A stretch of 40,027 nucleotides of DNA from positions 1-40,027 of the forward strand of contig CALLLI010000032.1 of the NCBI GenBank assembly GCA_938082635.1, written 5' to 3'. The notes below the pieces were generated by a model that worked only from the letters and a program-made list of their open reading frames with translations, had not been told where the DNA came from and searched no databases. The stretch's first letter is position 1; each line of letters begins with the position of its first letter. A program made the position numbers and the translations under genes. Shown here piece by piece: positions 33,748-40,027 of the stretch. This DNA comes from an uncultured Verrucomicrobiales bacterium. Lineage in GTDB: Bacteria; Verrucomicrobiota; Verrucomicrobiia; Verrucomicrobiales; DEV007.

Positions 33748-35067
33748 CTAACCACGACCGATACAGAAGAGCTTCTCATTGGTTCGGATGAAGAGATTCT
33801 GTTGGGCAATGGCAACGGTTGAGCGGGTGAATTGAGCGCGTTCGGCACTCATAGGCGTCTTGTGGAGGAGTTCGAAGGTGTCAGACGCCTTGACCACATA
33901 GGCATTACCGCCATGATCCATGAGATAGATCTTGCCGTCTGCACCTGTGGGAGAGGCTTCAAACTTGGTCCGCCCCAGGCGTTCTTTCCAAACGACCTCG
34001 CCGGATGAGGGCTTAAGACAGGATAATTCGGAGCGATTGCCATCGAGGACGTAGAAACGGCCCCCATAGTAGAGTGGCGTAGGCACGTCTGCAGTTACGC
34101 CTTTTTCCTCTTTCATCCAAGCAATGGCATTCTCGTCTAACATCCCTTTGCCGCCTAACTTCACCGCATAGATCGGCTCGTTCTTTGGTGCGCATGCTAG
34201 AGCTATGCCTTCGGCAACGCAGGGGGAAGCAACCAATCGCCAGTGACCGATTTTCTTCGGATTCCAAGTGCCCCAGCGCCAAAGCTCTTTGCCTTCGGCA
34301 TCAATGTCATGACCAGAAATACAATCGCCGCCGGAGACGATGAGTTGAGTCTTCCCATCCTGACTGAAAATCATGGGTGTGGTGAAGGCTTCACGAGATT
34401 CGGCCACAGCTTCTGATGGGCGAAGATGTTTCCAGATTTCTTTGCCGGTGGAGGCATCCAGCGCGAGGAGGTAACTCTCATTCTTCTTGTCCTTGAAGCC
34501 GTTGTCGCCCACGGCTTCGTCGCGTTGTAAGACTTGAAGGTAGATGCGGCCATCGTAGAGGACCGGGCTGCTAGAGAAGGTCCAGAGGAAGGCGAAGGTG
34601 CCGTAGTCTTTCTGGATGTTCCGTTTCCAGAGTTCCTTACCGTCCATGTCAAACGCTAACAGATCACCGGTACCGTAGAAGATGATCACGCGCTCGCCAT
34701 CGGTCGCTGGCGAAGGCGCGGCGTAGTTGCTCCGATTGTCTTGCTCGATGGGGGACTTCAGTGAGTGTTTCCAGAGTTCCTTGCCGGTTTTGCGATTAAT
34801 GCAGAAGGCCTCTAGCGCTTTCGCTCCAGGATTGGTGGAGGTGGTAAAGACACGGTCGCCCCAGATGGCAGGCGTGGATGAGCCAGTGCCAGGCATGTCC
34901 ACACTCCACTTCACATTCTCTGTCTTGGAGAAGGTGCTTGGGAGCTTTGCCTCGCGAGAGGCGCCATTAAATTGCGGGCCGCGAAATTGTGGCCAATTCT
35001 CTGCGGCTACGAGTGCGGATGACGTGAGGATCGCTAGGCATGAAGCCAGGATGAGGGGGCGTTTCAT
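33748..35067 (-). CDS. Exported PQQ-like beta-propeller protein
   Basis: A 439-residue protein with a signal peptide (about 1-22, ALVAA). The mature N-terminus NWPQFRGP is a hallmark of PQQ-binding-like propeller proteins in Planctomycetota and Verrucomicrobiota. Repeated blade motifs of the TGKELWKH type occur several times (NRKTGKELWKHSL, DMDGKELWKRN, DASTGKEIWKHL, DAEGKELWRWG, SSGEVVWKERL), consistent with a six- to eight-bladed BamB-like propeller. No dehydrogenase active site is evident, so a scaffold or binding role is more likely than quinoprotein catalysis. It begins 33 bp after the stop of the upstream sulfatase gene on the same strand, pointing to one transcript. Substrate or partner unknown. 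Confidence 0.85.
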   Translation of the reverse strand: MKRPLILASCLAILTSSALVAAENWPQFRGPQFNGASREAKLPSTFSKTENVKWSVDMPGTGSSTPAIWGDRVFTTSTNPGAKALEAFCINRKTGKELWKHSLKSPIEQDNRSNYAAPSPATDGERVIIFYGTGDLLAFDMDGKELWKRNIQKDYGTFAFLWTFSSSPVLYDGRIYLQVLQRDEAVGDNGFKDKKNESYLLALDASTGKEIWKHLRPSEAVAESREAFTTPMIFSQDGKTQLIVSGGDCISGHDIDAEGKELWRWGTWNPKKIGHWRLVASPCVAEGIALACAPKNEPIYAVKLGGKGMLDENAIAWMKEEKGVTADVPTPLYYGGRFYVLDGNRSELSCLKPSSGEVVWKERLGRTKFEASPTGADGKIYLMDHGGNAYVVKASDTFELLHKTPMSAERAQFTRSTVAIAQQNLFIRTNEKLFCIGRG

Positions 35068-35100
35068 GCCCTCAGTCTAGGAATGGTCCCCTCGGCCTGT

Positions 35101-36465
35101 CTAGTCCTTCTTCGGGGGGTAGAACTCAGCCCTGTGTTTATCTGTGATCTGATGGAGTCTTTCGAAGACCGCTGGATGCTGCGCTGCCACATTAGTGGTT
35201 TCGTAGGGGTCATTCTGAAGATCGAAGAGGCTTAACGCGATGGTTGCTTGTCGATATTCCCCAGCCTGACCGTCGTTGGCTGGTTTCACCAAAGACCGAT
35301 AGGCATGTGGCACGTGAAGCTTCCATTTTCCATCTCCTGAGATGACGCCTTGGAAATCATGGCCGTTGGAGAATGCGTAATAACGCTGTGGGGTCTTGGC
35401 ATCTTTCTGGCCGGTGATGAGTGGCCACACATTCTTGCCGTCGATCGGGTTCTTTGGAAGGGGGACCTCTGTGAGGTGAGCGATGGTCGGCAAGAGATCG
35501 ATGGTACACCAAGCCGACTCAGACACACTTCCCGAAGCGAGTTTGCCAGGATACTTAGCCAAGCAGGCACTGCGAATGCCTCCATCAAAACTCGTGCCTT
35601 TGGCTTCGCGAAATGGCGTGGCTCCAGCATGATCCCCATAGGCGACCCAGGGGCCGTTGTCGGATGTGAAGACTAACAAGGTGTCGTCTTCAAGGCCGTT
35701 GTTTTTTAGGGCTTGATTGATCTGACCGACAGACCAGTCAATCTCCATCAGGACATCGCCTAACAAACCTGCGACAGACTTGCCTGCAAACTTCTCACTC
35801 ACGAAGAGAGGCACGTGAGGCATGGAGTGGGGGACGTAGAGGAAGAACGGATCCTTCTTGTGGCGGCCAATGAAATCGACTGCTTTCTCAGTATACCATG
35901 TGGTTAGGTACGGTTGGTGCTCCTTGGTGACACGTGGGATGGTGATTTTGTTGTTTTCGTAATACTGTAAAGGGAATTTGCCCCAGTAATCAGGTTTTTC
36001 TGGATGAAACTCCCACATGTCGTTGGAATACATGAGGCCGGCCGACTCATCGAATCCGCGTGCTGCAGGACGGGTGTCTGGCTGATCGCCGACATGCCAT
36101 TTGCCAAACATGCCTGTCTTGTAGTCCTTCTGTTTGAGCATCTCTGCGATGGTCATGAATTTGGGCTCCAGTCCACGCCCATTTGGGCCGTGTGCGCCGA
36201 AGACCTTGGTCCGTCCCGGATAACATCCTGACAGAAGTGCGGCACGAGACGCCGAACAGATGGCCTGGGGAACATAGAACTGATTGAATCGTCGGCCTTC
36301 TTCGGCAAGCTGGCGTACATGAGGTGTCTTGTAAGGGGGAATCCCGAAGGGTTCGAAATCTGCCCAACCTGCGTCATCTAGAAAGATGATGACTACATTA
36401 GGCGGGCGAGCTTCGCTTGTGGAAAGCGTGAGAACAAGAAGGAGGAATGCAGATAGAAATCTCAT
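35101..36465 (-). CDS. Secreted S1-family sulfatase
   Basis: A 454-residue protein with a signal peptide (MRFLSAFLLLVLTLSTSEA). It has PPNVVIIFLDDAGW with metal-binding aspartates, Cys70 in CSASR as formylglycine site (an accepted C-x-A-x-R variant), GKWHVG, HSMPHVPLFVS, and FTSDNGPW. Length and motifs fit arylsulfatases acting on polysaccharide or glycosaminoglycan sulfate esters; substrate specificity cannot be read. It is a stand-alone sulfatase, unlike the two fused ones at 6309 and 12061. It heads a minus-strand run with the PQQ-like protein (33 bp gap) and is divergent from gluconokinase, with 95 bp between starts. Activity needs a formylglycine-generating or anaerobic maturation enzyme, which is not in the window. 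Confidence 0.92.
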   Translation of the reverse strand: MRFLSAFLLLVLTLSTSEARPPNVVIIFLDDAGWADFEPFGIPPYKTPHVRQLAEEGRRFNQFYVPQAICSASRAALLSGCYPGRTKVFGAHGPNGRGLEPKFMTIAEMLKQKDYKTGMFGKWHVGDQPDTRPAARGFDESAGLMYSNDMWEFHPEKPDYWGKFPLQYYENNKITIPRVTKEHQPYLTTWYTEKAVDFIGRHKKDPFFLYVPHSMPHVPLFVSEKFAGKSVAGLLGDVLMEIDWSVGQINQALKNNGLEDDTLLVFTSDNGPWVAYGDHAGATPFREAKGTSFDGGIRSACLAKYPGKLASGSVSESAWCTIDLLPTIAHLTEVPLPKNPIDGKNVWPLITGQKDAKTPQRYYAFSNGHDFQGVISGDGKWKLHVPHAYRSLVKPANDGQAGEYRQATIALSLFDLQNDPYETTNVAAQHPAVFERLHQITDKHRAEFYPPKKD

Positions 36466-36560
36466 GGGACGCGAAGCGAGGATAGTGGCAAGAGGCGATG
36501 TGCTGCAACGTCAGAATCACCTTGGAATCGACGTTATTCTCGCTCATGGTCCGCGAAGCT

Positions 36561-37049
36561 ATGAGTAAGGTTTACGTCGTTATGGGGGTGTGCGGGTGTG
36601 GCAAGACCACGGTGGGAGAGGCGTTGGCAGAGGCAAGGGGTGGCGTGTTTATCGAAGGTGATGCCTACCATCCTGAGGCGAACGTTGAGAAGATGCGCTC
36701 GGGGAAGCCTCTAAATGACGATGATCGCCAGGGTTGGCTTGAGTCTCTTGCTGAGGCTATTCGTGAGCGCGCGGGAACGACGGTCTGGAGCTTTGTCGGC
36801 TGTTCTGCACTCAAGGAATCGTATCGCGATGTGCTTCGAACGGGAGATCCCGAGCTGAAGTTCATCTACCTACACGGGACTCCAGAGGTTCTCCAACGCC
36901 GTATGGATGCTCGGATTGGCCACTTCATGCCTCCTGGCTTGCTAGTGAGTCAGTTGGATACGTTGGAAGAGCCAGTAGATGCCATTCGCGTGTCGATCGA
37001 CCAGTCGCCCGAGTCCATTGTGTCGGAGTTGCTTGCCCAGCTTGCATAG
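36561..37049 (+). CDS. gntK: Gluconokinase
   Basis: A 162-residue cytoplasmic kinase; the ATG at 36561 (MSKVYVVMG) is chosen over an ATG at 36498 because the extra residues are not family-like. P-loop GVCGCGKTT (9-17), then a FIEGDAYHPEANVEKMRSGKPLNDDDR segment (typical GD..HP..N..KM..G.PL.D.DR) and RIGHFMPPGLLVSQLDTLEEP match GntK closely. Reaction: gluconate plus ATP to 6-phosphogluconate. The length is close to the usual 165-175. The neighbours do not suggest a gluconate operon, so it stands alone; a transporter is not nearby. Confidence 0.92.
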   Translation: MSKVYVVMGVCGCGKTTVGEALAEARGGVFIEGDAYHPEANVEKMRSGKPLNDDDRQGWLESLAEAIRERAGTTVWSFVGCSALKESYRDVLRTGDPELKFIYLHGTPEVLQRRMDARIGHFMPPGLLVSQLDTLEEPVDAIRVSIDQSPESIVSELLAQLA

Positions 37050-37115
37050 TTGGAACGTTTCCTGTTGATCCAGATCCACGGCCACTCGTAGCCTTCTAAT
37101 TGTCGTAATCCTATC

Positions 37116-37881
37116 TTGATGTCCCTCCATCAATTTGTCGTCGCTGCACTGGCTGCCAAGGCGAATTCTGGTACGGAAGTCATTTATTCCCTATCACTAT
37201 TCCGTGAATCGAACAATACTCTCGGCGTGGTGGTCGGTGAAGATGCGAACAACCTGAGCGCGGCGGTGGCTAATCAGACTTCGCCAACGCCTACCCATAT
37301 TGTCCTGGTTCATGAAGATGCCAATGGCTCGGAGCCCGGTGCTTCCTCGACCCGAATCTATATCAACGGCGTCGAAGTTGGCCTCTCTGAAGGGCCTTCT
37401 GGGTTTGCCTATGTTGACGAAGTGTGGCAACTGGGGGCTTGCGTTGGAGTTAACGGTTTCGCTGGTATGTTAGACGATGTGCAAATCTACTATCGCGTTC
37501 TCACGCTCGCTGAAGTTTCCGAGCTCTTCACGAATCCTGGCATGCTTATCGGTATTGACGATGGCGGGCCGATAGGTCCCGGCACTGGTGACGACGCAGA
37601 CCGTGCCAGCGTCAGCGTTGCCGACGATGTCATCGCGGGCACGGATCTAAATGACGCGAGCGACTACTTCCGCCCTACGGAATCTGATCTCACTGCGGAT
37701 GGCTTCAGTTTCAGTTTCGCCAGCGTCGTGGGTCGCAGCTACAGCATTGAATTTGCCGAGGCGCTCTCTGCCAATGGTTGGACGAAGCATCACCGATGCT
37801 GCAGGTGTGACGATGTTCACCGATGCCGATGGCGCACGCCTCGGTCATTCGGGAGGCTCCTACCGTGTCGTCACGGAGTGA
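37116..37881 (+). pseudogene. Frameshifted remnant of a LamG-domain secreted protein
   Basis: The frame from 37119 onward encodes the C-terminal half of a LamG fold (TRIYINGVEVGLSEGP, GFAGMLDDVQIYYRVLTLAEVSELF) and the C-terminal module found in neighbouring secreted proteins (YSIEFAEALSANGWT). At about 37785 an extra A shifts the frame; the other frame continues with ITDAAG through GSYRVVTE and stops at TGA 37879-37881, exactly as the module should end. No signal peptide or N-terminal half is present. So it is truncated at the 5' end and frameshifted near the 3' end, and lies in a decayed region with an IS remnant. A sequence error could explain the one-base shift but not the missing N-terminus. 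Confidence 0.7.
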
Positions 37882-37905
37882 GTAAGGTAGTGCTGACTCA
37901 GAAAC

Positions 37906-37977
37906 TACGCCCGAAGGGAGTCGAACCCCTATTCCCGGTTCCGGAAACCGGTGTGTTATCCATTACACTACGGGCGC
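37906..37977 (-). tRNA. tRNA-Arg (anticodon CCG)
   Basis: The minus strand folds into a full cloverleaf. The acceptor stem GCGCCCG pairs with CGGGCGU (one G-U), the D arm is GUGU/ACAC, the anticodon stem CCGGU/ACCGG carries loop UUCCGGA, and the T arm is AGGGG/CCCUU with loop UUCGACU. Anticodon CCG (plus-strand 37942-37944) reads CGG. The discriminator is A and CCA is not encoded. It lies 25 bp from the LamG remnant. Confidence 0.93.
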
Positions 37978-38147
37978 GTTGAAGTGCTCGGAAGCTTAGG
38001 GCGACCCGGTGGTGGGGCAAGGATTATTTGTGGAGGGTTGAATCTGCGTGTTGAATCGTAACATAGGGCCCTGTAGCGAAAAGTGGGAATGGCAGGAATG
38101 GAGTTCCCCAAGAAAGTGGGCACGGTTGGACACAACTAGATCCAGAT

Positions 38148-38435
38148 ATGTCAAAGAGAACAAGAAAGACCTACACGAAGGAGTTCTGAAAGGGAGTTGT
38201 GAACCTTTTGAGGCCCAGTGACAAGCCGCTTTCCCAAGTGGCTCGAGAGGGCTAGGCGTCAGCGTCGCTAGTCTGCGCACATGGAAGAACCAAGTTCCCC
38301 GGAGCAAGTGCCAAGGACCTCTGGGACGAAAATCAGAAACTGATGCGCGAGAACGCTTACCTCAGAAGGCAGCGCGAGATCCTGAAAAAGGCCGCCAGAA
38401 TCTTAGCGGAGGACCTGCAGCTAAGCTTGCGATGA
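38148..38435 (+). pseudogene. IS3-type orfA remnant
   Basis: ATG 38148 begins MSKRTRKTYTKEF, an IS3 orfA-like helix-turn-helix start, but a TGA follows at once. In shifted frames come VNLLRPSDKPLSQVARE, LGVSVASLRTWK and the leucine-zipper end ENAYLRRQREILKKAARILAE. At least one stop and two frameshifts break it. Confidence 0.7.
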
Positions 38436-39000
38436 TGAATGAAATGCGGGAAGAAGGCTACCAGTTAACTGAACTTTGTGCGGCCTTCGAGCTACCCAAA
38501 AGCAGCTGCGACGCTGCCAGAAAACGCCCACCTTCAAAATGAACACAGGAGAACGAGATTATCGTTTTCAAGATCAAAGAGATCCATGAAGACCGCCACT
38601 TCAAAGTCTATTGCAGCCCACGCATGACCACTGAACTCCAGGAAGAACATGGGCCCTCAGCTCAGAGAACCGCGTGGTTGGCGAAGAACGGGCCTTCAGG
38701 CCCACTAAAAGGCCGCCTTTCGCCCGAAGACAAGCACTCAAGATCCCACTCAGAAGGCCTCTCCAAACATGCTGGAAAACGCCGAGCCTCCTTCCGCACC
38801 AGGCCAAGTCTGTGTCAGTGATATCATCTATGTCGCGACACGAGAAGGAAGACTCAATCTCGCCGTCGTCATCGATCTTTACAGCCGAGCAGTCGTCCGG
38901 TGGAGTGTAGCCGAGACCATGCACACCTGCCTCGTCACTAGCGCTCTACGCCGCGCTATGGCCACTTATTTGCGAACAAACGGGACACTGTTGGTGTTAG
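38432..39000 (+). pseudogene. IS3-type orfB (transposase) remnant
   Basis: Pieces of the OrfB start (MMNEMREEGYQLTELCAAFELPKS), the middle (EIHEDRHFKVYCSPRMTTELQEEHG) and the start of the rve integrase domain (VCVSDIIYVATREGRLNLAVVIDLYSRAVV) occur in different frames. Only the first Asp of the DDE triad (in SDIIY) is present; the region with the second Asp and the Glu is missing. Confidence 0.75.
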
Positions 39001-39008
39001 AAAGAGGG

Positions 39009-39749
39009 CTATTTCTTGTCAGTCTTGATCTCGCGTATCTTCATATTTCGAAACGAGACCTTGCCGTGGTCGCCCTGAAACACGAGGTGACCTTTGGGTA
39101 CCTTGGCGAAGTTCTTCATCTTGGAGAACTTGCTAGCGGCGACACGTTTCTTAAAGTCGTCGCTGCCTAGCACGTATTCGAAATATTTCACTCCGTTGAT
39201 CTCATGAATGCATTTCTCTGGCGAGATCAGTAGACGCAGGTGATTCCATTCGCCCGCAAGTTTGGTGGTATCGAGAGGCTTGCCTGTCTTCGGATCATTC
39301 TCTGGCTTGTAGAGACCGTAGAGCCAACCGCAGCGCTGTGGGTCAGTCGCCTTAGCATTGTCTTCTAATTGAAATTCGGGACCCGTGGCCCAAGCCGCTC
39401 TGCCCGACGGAGACGCGTGGTACATGATGCCACTGTTCGCGCCTTCGCCCATCTTGAAGTCCACGTGCAACTCAAACCATTCATACTGCTCGCCGGTAGC
39501 AAGATCGCCTGCATTGTGCGGATCCACGCAGGCCAAGGTTCCTTTCTGAACTTGCCAACCAGGTTTGATCGAGTCGCTCTTGAAATTGCTCCACCCAGAG
39601 AGGTCCTTGCCATTGAAGAGCAGCTTCCATCCAGAAGCGGTCTCCTCGGTTGTGAGGACGTTGTTGGCTTGCGTCGCGGCCGTTTGCCCGATGATGGAGC
39701 TGATGGCGAGGACAGGGATGGCGAGTAGAGTCAGGTGAATACGTTTCAT
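39009..39749 (-). CDS. Secreted DUF1080 (3-keto-disaccharide hydrolase-like) protein
   Basis: A 246-residue protein with a signal peptide (about 1-22, start MKRIHLTLLAIPVLAIS). The DUF1080 domain spans about 38-240: WKLLFNGKDLSGW, GWQVQKGTLAC, YEWFELHVDFKMGEGANSGIMYH, GPEFQLEDN, GEWNHLRLLISPEKCIHEINGVKYFEY, and the closing GKVSFRNMKIREIK strand. It follows the canonical layout more closely than the DUF1080 protein at 18261. Biochemically the family includes 3-keto-glycoside hydrolases; the substrate here is unknown. Twelve bases upstream of its start is an 18-bp perfect palindrome (39760-39777). Its 3' end abuts the IS remnant. Confidence 0.85.
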   Translation of the reverse strand: MKRIHLTLLAIPVLAISSIIGQTAATQANNVLTTEETASGWKLLFNGKDLSGWSNFKSDSIKPGWQVQKGTLACVDPHNAGDLATGEQYEWFELHVDFKMGEGANSGIMYHASPSGRAAWATGPEFQLEDNAKATDPQRCGWLYGLYKPENDPKTGKPLDTTKLAGEWNHLRLLISPEKCIHEINGVKYFEYVLGSDDFKKRVAASKFSKMKNFAKVPKGHLVFQGDHGKVSFRNMKIREIKTDKK

Positions 39750-39759
39750 GTGTTTGATT

Positions 39760-39777
39760 TGATAATGCGCATTATCA
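39760..39777. promoter_or_regulatory. Perfect 18-bp palindrome, candidate operator
   Basis: TGATAATGCGCATTATCA is perfectly self-complementary and sits 10 bp before the DUF1080 start codon, an ideal place for a repressor. The half-site TGATAAT is identical to the Fur 7-1-7 half-site, but the spacer is 4 bases instead of 1, so Fur-family binding is only a guess. Confidence 0.5.
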
Positions 39778-39904
39778 TCGCGAAATCCGTAAAGAGAAGG
39801 ATGATCTTGACTGATCGACCAACTATGTAGCTAGACCTTAGCCGAAAAAGGTTCGGGGCATGCCTGCGGGGTGATATTAATCCGGCCCTCAAATACATTA
39901 CGCC

Positions 39905-40027
39905 CTAAGAAGCATATGCTATCTTTTTCCCATTGAAGTAATTCATGATTCGCTCAGGTTGTTTCTGAATGCTGAGCATAAATGACATCACATTCGCTTT
40001 CAGTTCTGCGAGATTTCTCGGCATCCG
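39905..40027 (-). CDS. C-terminal end of a transposase-like protein (partial)
   Basis: The last 40 codons of a minus-strand frame enter from the right edge and stop at TAG (39905-39907). They include RNLAELKANVMSF, LSIQKQPERIMNYF and a final IAYAS. The ELK..V..F...IQKQP..I..YF pattern with a terminal RYA/AYA is typical of the end of DDE transposases such as IS630-like elements. The 5' part lies outside the window, so family and completeness cannot be judged. Confidence 0.5.
   Translation of the reverse strand, partial: RMPRNLAELKANVMSFMLSIQKQPERIMNYFNGKKIAYAS

Larger units (their letters stand above)
38099..39000 (+). mobile_element. Decayed IS3-family element
   Basis: Remains of both IS3-type frames lie in order and are heavily frameshifted. 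The left boundary is guessed from TGGAGTTCCCC at 38099, about 50 bp before the orfA start; no matching right inverted repeat is seen, and the element seems cut off near 39000, next to the stop of the DUF1080 gene. It cannot move. Confidence 0.65.

Noticed and set aside
38148-39000. Functional transposase or programmed-frameshift IS3 element
   Set aside because: Besides the normal orfA/orfB frame change there are extra stops and shifts, and the second half of the catalytic domain is missing.

Overview
The window looks like chromosomal DNA of a Verrucomicrobiota-like bacterium (a related PVC lineage is possible). This is inferred from gene content: secreted sulfatases, two DUF1080 proteins, a PEP-CTERM-tailed protein, very large secreted lamin-tail/CotH proteins, a PQQ-type propeller protein opening with NWPQFRGP, and weak Shine-Dalgarno signals. 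No rRNA or other taxonomic marker is present.

Layout. Bases 1-949 (minus) hold an edge-truncated GntR-type regulator with a LacI-like effector domain, divergent from a lamin-tail/CotH protein (1041-4172) and followed by a PEP-CTERM protein (4361-5113). Bases 5245-16510 form a sialic acid catabolic locus: N-acetylneuraminate lyase, a 1618-residue sulfatase / sialate O-acetylesterase / sialidase fusion, a convergent L,D-transpeptidase, a second sulfatase-sialidase fusion, a YdcF-like protein and an N-acylglucosamine 2-epimerase. A purple-acid-phosphatase-like enzyme and a minus-strand DUF1080 protein follow. The 19050-19353 gap holds a candidate 29-residue membrane microprotein with its own terminator. 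Next come hisB and apt, a 1360-residue multidomain secreted protein with a strong terminator, and a giant lamin-tail/CotH gene (24848-32278) split by one in-frame TAA. The minus-strand block 36465-32395 encodes a sulfatase, a PQQ-like propeller protein and a Gln/Arg-rich coiled protein with five 27-bp tandem repeats. A gluconokinase, a frameshifted LamG remnant, tRNA-Arg(CCG), a decayed IS3-type element, a second DUF1080 protein and the 3' end of another transposase finish the window.

How it fits together (inference). Exported fusion enzymes would remove sulfate, O-acetyl groups and sialic acid from decorated glycans. Released Neu5Ac would be cleaved by the lyase to ManNAc and pyruvate, and ManNAc epimerised to GlcNAc. 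This is the kinase-independent epimerase route known from Bacteroides fragilis, not the NanK/NanE route. No sialic acid transporter, GlcNAc kinase, deacetylase or deaminase is visible, so they would have to be elsewhere. The most notable features are the sulfatase-sialidase fusions, which occur twice with different sulfatase types. Others are a C-terminal module shared by several secreted proteins, the single nonsense codon in the giant CotH gene, the microprotein, and a repeated operator-like dyad near the regulator.
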